A stretch of DNA of 64,000 nucleotides, taken from contig JARKIF010000098.1 in the NCBI GenBank assembly GCA_029378245.1, positions 1 through 64,000 on the forward strand, in the 5' to 3' direction. The translations under genes and the position numbers were made by a program. Source of the stretch: Roridomyces roridus (lineage: Eukaryota; Basidiomycota; Agaricomycetes; Agaricales; Mycenaceae). This document shows, piece after piece, positions 42,386-54,411 of this stretch; positions within the stretch are counted from its first letter, which is position 1, and every line of letters begins with the position of its first letter. Under the pieces are notes generated by a model that was not told where the DNA came from, made no database searches, and worked only from the letters and a program-made list of their open reading frames with translations.

Positions 42386-44162
42386 CCCATTCTGTACACA
42401 GATACAATCGTGATATATATTATACATTGCCGGCTGGCGGGCCATATTACTGCTACAATAAAACGAGCGTATGGAAATTCGAAAGCATATATAACGAAGT
42501 AACAAGTTATCATGACCCCGCGGTAGCATTCCGACCCGGTCTTGATCTGGGCACAGTAGTGGGGAAAGGGAGCGAATATCGTTTAGTGAGCGACTTGAGT
42601 CGCTGGAACGAGTTGAGCTTGGTATGCCCTGGCCCACGATCCTGCATGAGCGATTCAACGCGTTCGGCCGGCGTTTTGGGCGTGTCCTGGAGCAGCCATA
42701 TTGACGGTATAGACGTATTTACAGGTTCTATAATTATCAGAGACGTGAAGGCATAGAGAGACGAGAACAGACCTTCGTTCGCAAAAGGATGTTGATGGTC
42801 GAGCGAGAATTGAGACCGCCGCGGCGCAACGAGCTCAGTCTCCGTCGCACTGCGACTCGGCATGACGTGGATGTCGTCTCGCGTTACAATCGGCGCCTGC
42901 GCCCGTGGTGCAACAACCTCGATCTCTTCGATACTCGTCCGCCTCGGAACAGGATCCACATCCTCGACATCGTTCTCCGCACCACTCGACTCGTCCGTGT
43001 CCCTCCCACCAAAATCGAGGAAAGATTCCACCGTTGGCGGTTGACGGCTGGGCGACACAGGACTCGCCCGAGCACTCAGAGTGGGAAGGGCAGGGACTGG
43101 TGGATGCGGCGAACCCTTGCCGTTGATCTTGATGCTCGGCATCCTCAGGCTACCCATGGAGGTGCGCAAGCTGCGGCGTCGGGCAGCCGAGACAACGCTT
43201 ACACGGTCCATGTTGCGCTGGCTACGTTGTGTACGTGAGCTCTTGACACTGTGGTTGCTGTGCACGCTAGCAACATCCGAGGCCAGGGTTGCAAGCATCT
43301 GGGCCTCTGACGGAGTCGGCGAGGGCAGTTTGATCTGGGTCGGTTCTGGCGTAACTTGCGACTGCTCTGAATGCATGCGGGAAACGGCATCTAGGCTGAG
43401 GGTGTCCTGGAACGGCCGGACACTGAGAACCGACGAGGCCGAGGGCGATTTGCGGTGGTTCAGGGATACGACTTCGGCAATCTCGATGACGGCGGTATCC
43501 TCTTCTTCCACGTCCGAGGCGGCATCGGCTTCATCCATCTCACGAGCGAGCTTGTCTGCCTGTTGCCACGCATCGTTGATTTCTGCTTCGAGCGACGCAA
43601 TCTTGTCGCGTGCGGAAAGCAGATCAGTTGTACGCCGTCCGTAACTACTGTTCAGCTTTCGGAGAGCGATGGACAGTGCGCTGGAAAAATGGATATCCTG
43701 CAGTCGCTGGATTTGCGCCGCTTGGTCGGAAATCTGGAGCAGATCTTGCAGCAATTGATCGCACTCCGCCGTCGTCTGAGACAGCTGGCTAGTCAGCTTT
43801 CCGACCAGCGCGGGGTCACTATCGTTGTACCCAGAGAACGAATGCAACGCCTGCATCAACATCGTTCTTCTATGCACCGTGAATCGGTATTTCGACTGCG
43901 TGGTGGCTTTGAGTGCGTCGAGCCTCTGGAGTTCAGAGGGCAGTTGTCTGTCGAGAACGTCCACGGACATGACGCGGATAAACGACTCTTGCGACGAAGC
44001 GCGTATGGCGCGCGACACCAATTCTTGCAGTTCCTTGGAATTAAACGTCCCTAAGAATTATAGTTGAGAAGCAATGTTTTTGCTCCGAGGAAAGCACAAG
44101 ACACACAGAGCGCCGCTTCAAGCGGTAAACCCTTCCACTGAACCGGCGTTGAATCGAATTTA

Positions 44163-44473
44163 TTGCCGTTTGCAGAATAGTTGGCGCGGATCATGATGGT
44201 GTGATTTTTGGCTCATTTCAGCCCGAATCTTAGAACGCTCATTTCTCCACAACCGCTGCACCAATTCACAAGATTTTGGTATCACCGTAATCGCCTCGTC
44301 CACGCGCAGGGCGCCCCATAAATTTTGAGCCCGGAATTTGGTGCCTTGCATCTCTGTTTTCCGGCACCCCAAGTAGCACGAGAACGGCCGTAACTTCACG
44401 TAGACTGCTCAGAATAACACCATTTTCGAATATGTTGTCGTCCTACATGTACTCTAGGGCGCCCCGGGTGTGC
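44163..44473. repeat. Tc1 element left TIR (~311 bp)
   Basis: It is the reverse complement of 47716-48021 with a few mismatches. It contains two AGGGCGCCCC motifs (about 44307 and 44456) that could be paired transposase-binding sites, and ends near GGGCGCCCCGGGTG. Confidence 0.9.
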
Positions 44474-44569
44474 GGCTGCCCAGGGATAGGTTCTTCAGCT
44501 ATAGTTTGCCCCAAGATCAAAGCACACCACACTTGCAAATCTTGCTTGCCTCTTGTCAATTCTACGCTC

Positions 44570-46418
44570 ATGGCCAACGGCAAAAAGAAGAAGGCACCAC
44601 CCACAGGACAACGAAAAATCGCCAAAGTACAGAAACCCCCTACCCCTACCCCACCTCGTCCCAAGCCTCGGCGCAAGAAAAAAGAGGTGGAGGAACCCCA
44701 AGAGCCCCAGCCCACAGCGGTGGTGGACATAACCTCTCCCTCTCCACCCCGTCGTCCTAAACAGAAACGGGTCAAGCTCCTCTACACGTTACCTCCCAGC
44801 TTTGCAGCTCGTCTCGACGAGCAACCACAGGAGCCCGAAGAGAATGAGGAGGCTGCCGCTGCGGCCGCACTGGTAGCAATGGGTGGAGGGACGAGATCCA
44901 TGACGCAGACCGCTGCCCGGCGTCGCCTCCCTAGTTTCGAAGAGCAAATGGACCGCATCTTCGCCAGCACAGTCCCGGGTGCTACTGTCGAAGAGTTGAG
45001 GCAGGCGAGAAAAGACGATCACGAAGAGGACGGGATAGATATCGTGGACTCCAATGAGTCAGGCTCGGACCAATTGAGCTCTGACGAGGACGATGACGAC
45101 GAAGAAGTCGCTGCGGATGAGATAGGTATGTGTCGCTAAGTCATTGGGATTTTCACTTACCATTATCCAGCTGTCCAGAGCTCACCCGCCCGTGAAGCAA
45201 AAGCCCGCAAAGATGTGGTCAAAATACGCTTCATGGTACCCGTCGGAGCGGCGTCGCGCGAGCTTGATGTCAAGTCAAACGCGGACTTCGCTGCTTTCAT
45301 GACAGCTTTGTCAAAAAGCATGGGCAAACCTAAAACACTCCTCGACGAGATTGCATACACCATTTCGTGGGCCCCAAAGACTCCCAAACAGCTCCCGACC
45401 CTCTTGGAGAACGATACCTCCTGGAAAAACCTTCTCAGTCGTGTGGACGACTTTGTAGAGAAATGCAAGGGGAAGAAGGGCAGCGGGAAGATCAAGGAAT
45501 TTTCAATTACTATCCTCGACACCTCGGGTGGTGAAAATGCTGGTCAACAGAAGGGGAAGAAGTCGAAGGTAAGTCATTGTTTGATAGCTGCCGCTCTTTG
45601 CTTCTCACCATCAACATTTCCCAGGACAAGCCCAGTGAGGTCGAGCCGGCGCCCGCGGACAAGGCAACGGCCAACTTCTATAAGCAGCTAGAGGACAAGT
45701 GGCACTGCGACGAGCATGACAGGCCGTGCTATTTCCTCACTGACGGCCCGCACCATCACCTCACCAACCAAGAACTTGCCAAGTGGGCGTGGCTCATTGT
45801 GAGTTGCTGCTTACTCCATTGAGATGAGCCTGACTTTGGTGGAAGGAACGACGCGAGGCTACAGTTAAGCTCCTTCCCACCGAGCTCAACATTGCGGATG
45901 CCGCGCCGAGGCAACGGAGCGCCCAGAGAGCGTTGGCGCGTGTCAGCACAGAGCCCGAGACGCCTGGGTGGATCCGCGAGCTGGTGATGCCCATGCTGGG
46001 TTTTGCCATGGGTGGAATGGCACGAAACAACGCGGCCATGGAGACTCCTGTGCGCGCGGCACCCCATCCAGCAACTCCCGGCCCGTCTCGTCGTGCAGCC
46101 AGCCCGGACACCAATCTGCTGTCTAGCGGCACCAAACGCGCCGCATCAAGCATGGCTCCTTCGATGCCCCAGTGGCTGGCTTGGCTGGACGACGACGATA
46201 GCCGTGGCAGGCGTCACAATCTTTGTTTCAGCAATTATAGTGCCACTTTCAAGACGAATGGCTTCTTTGATTTGGGAGACATGGAAAACGCGTCAGCTGC
46301 GGATCTGGTAATTATGCTCGATGCCCCTATCGGTATAGCGAATCGTCTCGCCAAGTATGCAGCGGAGGACTTGGACAAATTGAATCGGGAAGCAAAAAGG
46401 GCTCGTACATTTGAATAA
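44570..46418 (+). CDS. Accessory ORF of the Tc1 element, unknown function
   Basis: The gene lies wholly between the TIRs. From ATG 44570 (MANGKKKKAPPTGQRKIAKV) it is basic and Pro-rich, likely nuclear. A highly acidic stretch follows. After an intron at ~45126-45171 a compact domain starts VVKIRFMVPVGAASRELDV, possibly a ubiquitin-like fold. Then comes a Cys/His block DKWHCDEHDRPCYFL followed by HHHLTNQELAKWAWLI. The last part (TNGFFDLGDMENASAADLVI, then PIGIANRLAKYA) looks like a SAM domain. Three short introns (~45126-45171, 45570-45624, 45799-45848) keep frame; ~560 residues. Proteins with the same WxC...C-F...LxxWA arrangement are common hypotheticals in Agaricomycetes, which I recall without being able to check. 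Function is not assigned. Confidence 0.7.
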
Positions 46419-46436
46419 TCCCATATTTTACACATA

Positions 46437-47618
46437 TTATAGATAACCACAATGATGAAAAAAGCCGAGGGCAGCCTCAGAAGTGACCGAGTAAGCTGCG
46501 TCGATGAGATGTAGGTATACATAGGTGTCGTCCTCCACCTGATTGACATCCTGTCTTCCCAGCACACCCTCCCGGCGGACGTAGGCCTTGATGACAGAGA
46601 ACGCGAGCTCGATTGGGTTGTAATCCGGGGAATACGGAGGAAGAAACATGTACTTCATTCCTCTAGAATAAAGAGTCATTCGATGGAGAGTCAATGATGG
46701 AAATGCTCGTACCGAGATTCAATGAGCTCCAGGATGGCGGGGTCCTTGTGGATACGTGCATTGTCCATGACAATGACCGAGTTGTTGGCAGGAAAGGGCT
46801 GCATATGGTCGAGCAAGCCGTCAATGAACTCGTAGAAGAGGGCGGCCGTGAACGAGCCCTCGACAATCTTGACGTGAAGCATACCGTCAAGAGACATGGC
46901 AGGGAGCAACGAGTAGCTAATTTCACGTCAGAGGAACATCCAATAAGAGTAGAAAACACACACCGGCGTCCACGCACAAAGAAACATTTGCGTATGGCTC
47001 GGTGGCCGCTCAAGGCCCAAGCGCGGTGTCGGATGGACGTGCGGCGATCGAAGGAGCTCTCGTCGACGAAGACAGTCTGCTCTGCCGTGTACTCCATGCC
47101 ATGGGTGTACCTGAAGGTGGCCCGTTTCACCGCACTGCGCTCCAGTGCGGCTCGAGTAAGCTGCACTGAAAATATCAATGAAAAGCAAGGATTATCCCCA
47201 AGGGCTGCGCACCTTCTTCATTGTGAACCCACACCGCTTCAAGCTGCGCCAGATAGTCGCTTCGCTGACCTCGGTACCGCGGCGTTCCTGGAGAAGCTCA
47301 CGCAATTCATCCAGATAGCTGTCTGGACTGTGCCGAATTACACCAGTCAAGAACTGCGTAAAGATGAGGTGCATCCCGTAGTAGAGAGGCAGAACGCACA
47401 CTAATATCGCCGTGGGTCATCCTTCGTTTCGCTCCACGCAGCTCCATTCGCAGATGCTCCCGACAAACAATCCCTCTCTTGTGATAGTCCTCGAGGACTC
47501 GTTGCACACTTCTTGTCGCGCAGCCCGTATACTTGACGATTTCCGGGACCTTGAGACGCCGGGACATGTTCAGAATAGCCCCCCGAAGGTCGTCGGAGAG
47601 AGGTTTGCCGCGAGTCAT
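46437..47618 (-). CDS. Tc1-like DD34E transposase
   Basis: This is a cut-and-paste transposase. ATG 47618 (MTRGKPLSDDLRGAILNMSR) opens paired helix-turn-helix DNA-binding regions: KVPEIVKYTGCATRSVQRVL, then GTEVSEATIWRSLKRCGF. Catalytic triad by motif: Asp in QTVFVDESSFD, Asp in SVIVMDNARIH, Glu in YSPDYNPIELAFSVIKAY. After removing the intron at ~46669-46717, 34 residues lie between the second Asp and the Glu. Three introns (47355-47399, ~47165-47215, 46669-46717, plus one near 46918-46965) keep one frame. The end is at 46437. It looks intact, so this copy could be autonomous. Confidence 0.85.
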
Positions 47619-47715
47619 TGAGGGAGGAGAGAGAGGGAGGAGAACAGGTTTGATGTGTTGATCAGAGATGTCCCGTGGTCGTTCAATGAGATATAGGACC
47701 TCGTTGGGATTCTGC

Positions 47716-48021
47716 ACCCGGGGCGCCCTAGAGTACATGTAGGACAACACCATATTCGAAAACCGTGTTATTCTGAGCAGTCTACGTGAAGTTACGGCCG
47801 TTCTCGTGCTACTTGGGGTGCCGGGAAACAGAGATGCACGGCACCAAATTCCGGGCTCAAAAAACATGGGGCGCCCTGCGCGTGGACGAGGCGATTACGG
47901 TGATACTAAAATCTTGTGAATTGGTGCAGCGGTTGTGGAGAAATGAGCGTTCTAAGATTCGGGCTGAAATGAGCCAAAATCACACCATCATGATCCGCGC
48001 CAACTATTCTGCAAACGGCAA
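47716..48021. repeat. Tc1 element right TIR (~306 bp)
   Basis: It is the reverse complement of the left TIR. The two differ at a few positions, for example a run of A around 47868 and small substitutions. It is followed by the TA target copy at 48022-48023. Confidence 0.9.
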
Positions 48022-48677
48022 TAATCTGCGGCGCAACAGTCAACGCGGGAACCTTGGGCATCGACTTGATATTCAACGGTTCTTGCTGCGAGATCTCTGG
48101 CGTCCTCGACGTCGCCGAAAGGAGAGATGGAGCAGGAGACGAACGAGGTGAATCGTCCGAAGGTGGCGAGGGCACATAGGCCGCTGACGCTGCAGAACGC
48201 TCAGAAACAGCAGACAGGGCAGCGGCCGAGGCTGTTTTCGAGTCTGATTGCTCTGTGTACCGCGGTGATGCTTCTGAGCTCGTTCTGGAAGCAGTCGTGA
48301 TGGAGATTCGAGGTGAGTGCGAGAGGGATTGCGTCGCGTCTGAGGGAAGGATGGTGGAAGCTCGGGAAGGCGTATACCGTCTCCGAGGTCCCATTGGGGC
48401 CGTCTGCGGTCTATCGCGCAGAGAGGCCCTCCTCGAGACAGTACCGTCGTTGCCCTCCATGTTTTTTTCGCGGGCGGTTGGCTGGATGTATGGAAGGAAT
48501 CAAGCGCCCGTCAGCGTCGCCGACAGGATCCTTCACACGAAGACAAGAGAAGGAGAAAAAGATTATCGTGAGACGGAACAACGGGATTTTTAGCCGCAGG
48601 GAGATATGTTTTCGTAGTGTTTCATTAAGTACGATATGGAGTCCGTGTACAAGTACATAAGTAAGTAGTGTCCCATC

Positions 48678-50398
48678 TCAAACCCCAGTTGGCATACGGA
48701 ATGTGTCTTGTGGGTCGACAGCGGCCTTGATCGACTGCAGGCGCGGTAGGTGGGACCCGTAATACAAGGTCGAGGCTAAAGAAATGTCAGAAAATGACAC
48801 AATATACAGGAAGAAACGCACCATTCGTCAGTCTGTCGTCGGCATAATTGAGATATGCGCTGAAAGAAACATCAGTGAGGACTCGGTGGATAGAATTAAC
48901 CGCATACCCATAGCTCCAATTTGAAGGGCTGTTGGAAACAATGCTCGAGGCCATACCATCGAGGAAAGTAAACCCAGATGCAGGGTATGGTGGCGCAAAG
49001 CTGGGTGATGAGGCATACATCTGGATCGTGAACAAGGTGTCCCGTTTGGAAAACGCGGTCGCGTCCAAAGCAACCTTGTTAATCGCCGAATTGGAACCAC
49101 CGTACAACTCGACCTCCACAAACCACGACTGCCCAAAGGTAAAGCCTTGCTTGGTCATGTAGGTGACGAACGCCGTGATAGCAGCGGCAGACATGGGCGA
49201 ACCGGAAGGCGTCATAAGCGACTTTGCGTAGAACGTGTCCGGGTCTTCCGGGGCTGTGGACGTGTTCAGGGGCTGCCCTGCCAGGACGGACACGCTGTTA
49301 ATGTAGCTGCCAGGCGAGATGGTTGACCATGACGGCGCAGACAACGTGTTCAGGTACGGCGCAAGAATAGTCTTGTAGTCCCCGGTACCGTAATACGCTC
49401 CCGTCAATCCCAGGGCGACGTGCGAGGTGGACGGGCCGGCTGAGAAGACAAGCTCAGCGCCAAACTCCTGCGGGATGTTGGACGCGGCAAACGTCTGGAA
49501 AGACGAGATAGCGTTGGAAGCGGCACTAATGGTAAGGCTGTCCCAGCCGTACTGGAAAACTGTGGCGGAAGCAGGTGCAGGGAACGTCTGGACCTCGATG
49601 GATGTGACAATTCCGATGCTCGGCGACGCTCCTCGAATGGCCCAGAAGATATCGGTGTTGCTGGTGTTGGACGCAGTGACGATCGTGCCATTAGCAAGGA
49701 CGACCGTAGCGGATTTAATCGTGTCGAGCGTCAGCCCCCAGGCGCGACTCGTGAATCCAAATCCACCCATACCGCTGTGGCCACCAATACCGACCTAACT
49801 CCAGATTAAGAAAGAAATGTGGCACGCGTCGAGATACTCACATAGCTGCATGTGCCGTGAGGTAGAGCACGCCCCGCCGCATTGAGCGCGAGTGCAATAT
49901 CTCCCAAACGATTCCCCGTCTCGATTAGAGCGGTGTTGTTCGAGGACCGTATTGATATGCCTTTCATTTTGCTCAGGTCAATGACCAGAGAGCCATTCCT
50001 TCCAAAACCGTTGGCGATATAGGAATGCTGGCAGAGTTTAGACAAAGCGAGCGTGAAATAAAAGAAATACATACGCCGCCGCTCCGTGCTGCGACTTCCA
50101 TTTTTTGAGCTGTCCCCGCCTTGACGGCGGCAGCTACTTGCTGAGCATTCGTCGGAAATGCTACCGCCAATGGCACGATCGTGAAGCGTTCGTTAACTGA
50201 GTCAAGAATCAACAGAAATTCCCTGTAAATGCGTGCCAACGTACAAGCCTTGGTAACGGTCGAAAAGTTCTTGTCTGTTGGATACAACGCCGAGACCCCA
50301 CCAGCAGAAAGACTCGATTGGAGAACGGAAACACTCTGGGCAGCCGCGCCGCTGCTCAGAAAGATGGCAACGAGGCCGAGAAGTGAAGCAGGAAGCAT
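48678..50398 (-). CDS. Secreted BBE-type FAD oxidase, probably bicovalently flavinylated
   Basis: Berberine-bridge-type oxidases oxidise sugars, alcohols or alkaloids and release H2O2. From ATG 50398 there is a signal peptide (MLPASLLGLVAIFLSSGAAA). The FAD-binding domain includes the His of VAARSGG...HSYIANGFG, split by an intron, and the Cys of PHGTCSYVGIGGHSGMGGFG, also split. These two residues match the 8-alpha-histidyl and 6-S-cysteinyl attachment sites of glucooligosaccharide oxidase relatives. The substrate domain runs from TIVTASNTSNTDIFWAIRGA to the C-terminal BBE motif YYGSHLPRLQSIKAAVDPQD, ending at 48678. About five short introns; ~490 residues. Several N-glycosylation sites are present. 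It seems intact and is divergent from tRNase Z. Confidence 0.85.
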
Positions 50399-51088
50399 TG
50401 GAGAGTTGAAAGGAATGTCGAGACTACTGTCCGACGGCGGCTTTTATAACCGCGTCAGTACATAACGCCGGGGATTTCATGCCGTCTGTGGAGTACCGCG
50501 CCAAGCCCAAGCGGTGCGGAACTACGGGATCGGCGGCGACAGATGCCCTTTCAAATTTCATTCCCGAACGTGGCGGAAGAGCTGCATGTGGGGCTGCACA
50601 GGTCCGTCGGAGGCGCAACAATGATGAGAGTGGGAGGAAAAGACGTGTTGGCCGTCGGCAAACGCGATCAAAGCTGCTTCAAACCATCTTCGCGTTCAAG
50701 TCGCGAAAGTCGCGCCTCTTGAGCAGCGTCTCTTGCATGTCCTCTTTGCACGTCCCAGCTCCTAGGATGAACAGAATGGTCTCGAATTTCTTTGATGGGC
50801 AAACACCACCTTTGTTCGAGACTGATGCTCGCGTTTCCTGCTCGCTCCAAGCTCCCGACACAGCGCAGAAACACGCAGAACCTCGCAGAACCTCGCAGAA
50901 CCTCTTCCTCTGTCACCCAAAAAGGAAACCGAGTCGATTTTTTGTTTGCAAGTGTTTCTCAGCAATTTAGTACGTGTACCATCATCTCAAACTGGCATTG
51001 TTCGGCCCAAATCTCTTCTCTGTCGCGGATATGGACTGTCAGTATAAAAGTGGGGCCCTAACCACTTGTTTCTTCCTCCTCGACCGCC
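50399..51088. other. Divergent intergenic region, BBE oxidase / tRNase Z
   Basis: No gene is seen in these 690 bp. It contains a 10-bp tandem repeat (CGCAGAACCT, about three to four copies at 50868-50907) and a likely TATA-like TATAAAAG at 51041-51048, 41 bp before the tRNase Z start. Confidence 0.4.
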
Positions 51089-54000
51089 ATGAGCTGGACT
51101 GTTTCTGTTGTGACGAGCGCGACTACCGACACCCAGCCTTCCCTTGTCGTTAATATCGACCAGGCCAACGCAAAATACATCTTCAACGTCTCCGAGAACT
51201 CTAACCGTGCTTACACCCAGAAGGGCTCTCATGGAAAGAAGACTCGCGCTTTTTTTCTGACTCAGGTCGGCGCCCAGCGTGCGGGTGGTCTTGCTGGTAC
51301 CAGCTTGATTCTTTTTATTCTGTTCTCGATGCTCACGCTCTCCAGGGATGCTGATGTGCTCGGCGGACCAGTCGATGCACACCCTCGATGTCGTTGGGCC
51401 GCCCGGGCTGCTCCACACCGTTGCTTCGATGCGTTCTTACATCTACAGGCACGTTGTCCGTCTCTGACCCTGCCAGCTCTGACACACTCACAGAGAATCC
51501 ATGGCCGTCAATATCAAAGAAGTCGCTCTGTCTTCCGACCTCTCCTCGTCGCCCAATCCCACCTATCAGGACAAGAACCTGACCGTCTACAGCATCCCCA
51601 TCTTGGACGACTCGCATGCAGCATCGCTCGACTCTGCTGTCTGCCCCGAGGAGATCACCCACATTTCCACCTCGAGAGGTTCTGTCAAACGCAAACGCGA
51701 ACCCAGTCCCGTCGACGAATCTCTCAGCGATCTGATGGCCGAGCCCGGCTTTTCGGCTGAAAAACTCCAAGGTGAATTGGCGGACGAGTGGCGCCGGTTG
51801 ATGGTCAAACATATGTTCCCGTCGACTGGCCTTCCACCGCCGCCCGAGAAGAAGTGTAGGGATAGGGATGCACCGCGTCAGAAACGACCCAAACGATGCC
51901 CGGAAGAAACGCCGGAAGAGGAGCCCGAGGCCGACGGCATACAAGTGATCAGAGAGGTGCGTGATTCTTACTTTGAAAAAGATTTGGCTAACGTTCGTGT
52001 AGTGCGACCTCTACGACAACGACAACAAGGACAGCAGACCCAGGATCCCCGCCGGGTATCACCACCAATTCCCCAAGTTCACTCCCTCCTGGTCTGTTGG
52101 TACAGGTGCTGCCCCGACATCGGCATACGTCGTCGTCGGTCCGTCGATCCGAGGCAAATTCGATGTCGAAAAGTCTCTCGCCTTGGGTGTAGCTGTCAAC
52201 CAGCGCTCTGCCCTCACCAAGGGCGAAAGCGTCACCGTCACCGTCGAGGAGGGCGATATGACCGTTGAGAAGGTCGTACATCCTCATGACTGCATTGGGC
52301 CGTCCGAAACTCCACCTGTTAGTTGTTCGTCCAGTCGCTTTTGACGGTTGCTGACGATTTTTAGGCTATGATTGTCTTGGATATCCCGTCTCCGGCATTC
52401 ATCAACTCCATCGTCTACTCCTTCGCGCAGTCCCCATTCTATGCAAAGTTGCGCTCATCGCGCCCTGAAGATATCTCCGAGACTGTCGTTCGAACCGTCT
52501 TTCATCTTGTTGGCGAAGGCGTTCTTCACGATCCACGCTACATCGAGTTCATGAACGGATTCCCGGCCAACGCTCATGTATGTTGGTTTTCTTCCTTTGT
52601 CTGCTTGTATTGACGTCTCGAACAGCATGTTATCTCTTCGCCCGAGTGTGGCCCCGACCCAGTTACTTTTACGACTGCTGCATTTAATCAGTTACGATTG
52701 CACCAATTGGATCCAGTAATGTTCCCGATCCCATACTACTCTCTCAAGCCCCAACGAGAGTTATCTGGTGCGCAACTTTCCTTCTCCTATGTCCTCCTTT
52801 GTTGACGCCCCACAATAGTAATTCCTGGTCTCCCCGCCAATTGTGTCGTCATGGAATCGACCTTCCACATGAGCAGTCGTCCCGGTGCCTTCCCCGAGTA
52901 CAACCGCCTTCCTTGGGAACGCAGGGACTGTTTCCACCCAGCGTTGCGCCACCCCCATCTTCTCATGCTCTCGTCGCCCTTGTTGAAAAAGTTTACCGAT
53001 GTCCGGGCCAAGATCGAAGAACGTATCGCCAATGGAACGGCTCCGACGACATCCAAGGGCTCCGATGTTGTCGTTATACCTCTCGGCACGGCTAGTGCAG
53101 TACCTACGTCTTCGCGCAATGGTATGATATCACCTCTGGATTGTTCTCGGAATTAATTCTATCATCGCAGTGTCCTCCACGCTGATTAGAATCCCTGGAC
53201 GAGGCTCGCTTCTCCTGGATGCGGGCGAAGGGACCTGGGGCCAGCTTGCTCGTCACTTTGGTCCGGAGGTAGACGACGTCCTGCGGGACTTGCGCTGCAT
53301 CTTCGTCAGCCACATTCACGGCGACCACCACGCGGGGGTCGCCAAGATTCTCCTCAAGCGGCGGCAGGTCGGTTTCCCTTCTTCCCAAATACCATGCCAT
53401 TCTGACTTGCGATACAGCTCAATCCCCGTGCGATGCAGCCCCTGTACCTCGTCGGCGTCCACAAGCTCCATCTCTACCTCCGTGAGCTTGCGGACATTGA
53501 AGATCTCGGATTGACCGACCCGAATGGGGTGGTGACCGTGATCAGCGATGCCTTGCACGTCAAGCGATCGGGCGAGTATCTCAACCGGGGGATGTGGCGG
53601 ATCGAGGGCTCGGAACCTTGGACGGACTATGAGCGGTATGTGATTGTCTTCCATTCGAGGCATCGTTTCTGACGGACGCTACTTAGGTCTGTGGCTGCTG
53701 GCATGCGTCTGTGTGTTGCGTTGGGCCTCGAGAGGTTCGCTACCATCGACGTCTTTCATCAAGTTAAATGCTATGGAGTATGTATCCGCAGCCAGGACGG
53801 CTGGAGTATCGTGTACGTGCCTGCTCTCACTTTCGAACATTGCTGATCTCAAGCACAGCTTCTCCGGCGACACGCTCCCGACGCAGAGTCTGGTCCGCGG
53901 CGGATGGGCCGCGACTCTTCTCATCCACGAAGCTACGATGGGCGACGGCGAGGAAGAGATGGCGCGTTGCAAGGCACATAGCACGGTCGGACAGGCCATC

Positions 54001-54288
54001 GACACCGCGCGCAGGATGAACGCAGAAAACGTCCTCCTCACCCACTTTTCCGCCCGCTATCCGCGCATGCCGCCGCCCATCGAGTCTTCCGGCATCCGCC
54101 CGCCGCCTGGTTACGGCGCTCCGGTCCGGGATCCCGTCGTAGCGCTCGCGTTTGACAACGTCAACCTCACGATTGGGAATATGTGGAAGCTGAGCATGTA
54201 CCTGTCCGTGATCCAGAAGGCGTTTGCGGACACCAAGGTGGAGGCGGACGAGGAGGAGGCCAAGGTTGCGCGTGCTGCCATACACTGA
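51089..54288 (+). CDS. Long-form tRNase Z (ELAC2/Trz1-like)
   Basis: tRNase Z cuts the 3' trailer from tRNA precursors in nucleus and mitochondria. The long form has two beta-lactamase-like halves. The N-half shows NAKYIFNVSENSNRAY, AFFLTQVGAQRAGGLAG, then MLMCSADQSMHTLDVVGPPG. After an insert comes KNLTVYSIPI. The C-half carries the catalytic sites: VIPLGTASAVPTSSRN, LLDAGEGTWGQL, the Zn motif FVSHIHGDHHAG, HEATMGDGEEEM, and LTHFSARYP. The end is at 54288; ~900 residues. About nine introns. One, at 51449-51494, needs a GC donor (acag|gcacgt...cacag), which alone gives the frame SYIYR-ESMAVNIKEV. The N-half lacks metal ligands, as expected for the long form. It appears intact. Confidence 0.85.
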
Positions 54289-54411
54289 ACTTTGATTTAT
54301 TTCTGCATTACATCTCATCCACATATAAACTGCCGACGATCTTGAAATGTATCTCTAGTCTTTTGAGTAGCTCGTAATGTACTATAGTTGACCTAATCGA
54401 AATGTATGTTC

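Larger units (their letters stand above)
44163..48021. mobile_element. Tc1/mariner element, 3.86 kb, long TIRs, two ORFs
   Basis: TIRs of ~310 bp begin TTGCCGTTTGCAGAATAGTT at both ends. The target TA is duplicated at 44161-44162 and 48022-48023. Inside are a DD34E transposase (minus strand) and a second protein gene (plus strand), which converge with stops only ~18 bp apart. The TIRs are >90% alike by eye, and both ORFs look open with normal introns, so the insertion is recent. Most Tc1/mariner elements are 1.3-2.5 kb with a single gene; this one is about twice that. Confidence 0.92.
42510..48460 (-). pseudogene. Coiled-coil protein gene split by a Tc1/mariner element
   Basis: The 5' exon (ATG 48460, MEGNDGTVSRRASLRDRPQT) encodes a Ser/Pro/Arg-rich disordered region up to LTVAPQ at 48022. 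The rest resumes at 44162 as IKFDSTPVQWKGLPLEAAL. A 56-nt intron then leads to WTFNSKELQELVSRAIRAS, a coiled-coil region (SARDKIASLEAEINDAWQQA), a second Ser-rich segment, and the end ATAGS at 42510. Removing the element and one copy of its TA target restores the frame at the codon for Ile. A further intron probably lies near 42690-42775. I recognise the VQWKGLPLEAALWTF block as shared among Agaricomycete hypothetical proteins, without a known function. Unless the element is excised the product is truncated. Confidence 0.75.

Noticed and set aside
44570..46418. Accessory ORF as an old host gene in which a mariner element happened to land nearby.
   Set aside because: It lies entirely between the two TIRs, and the host gene on both sides of the element is a different, split gene that rejoins in frame.
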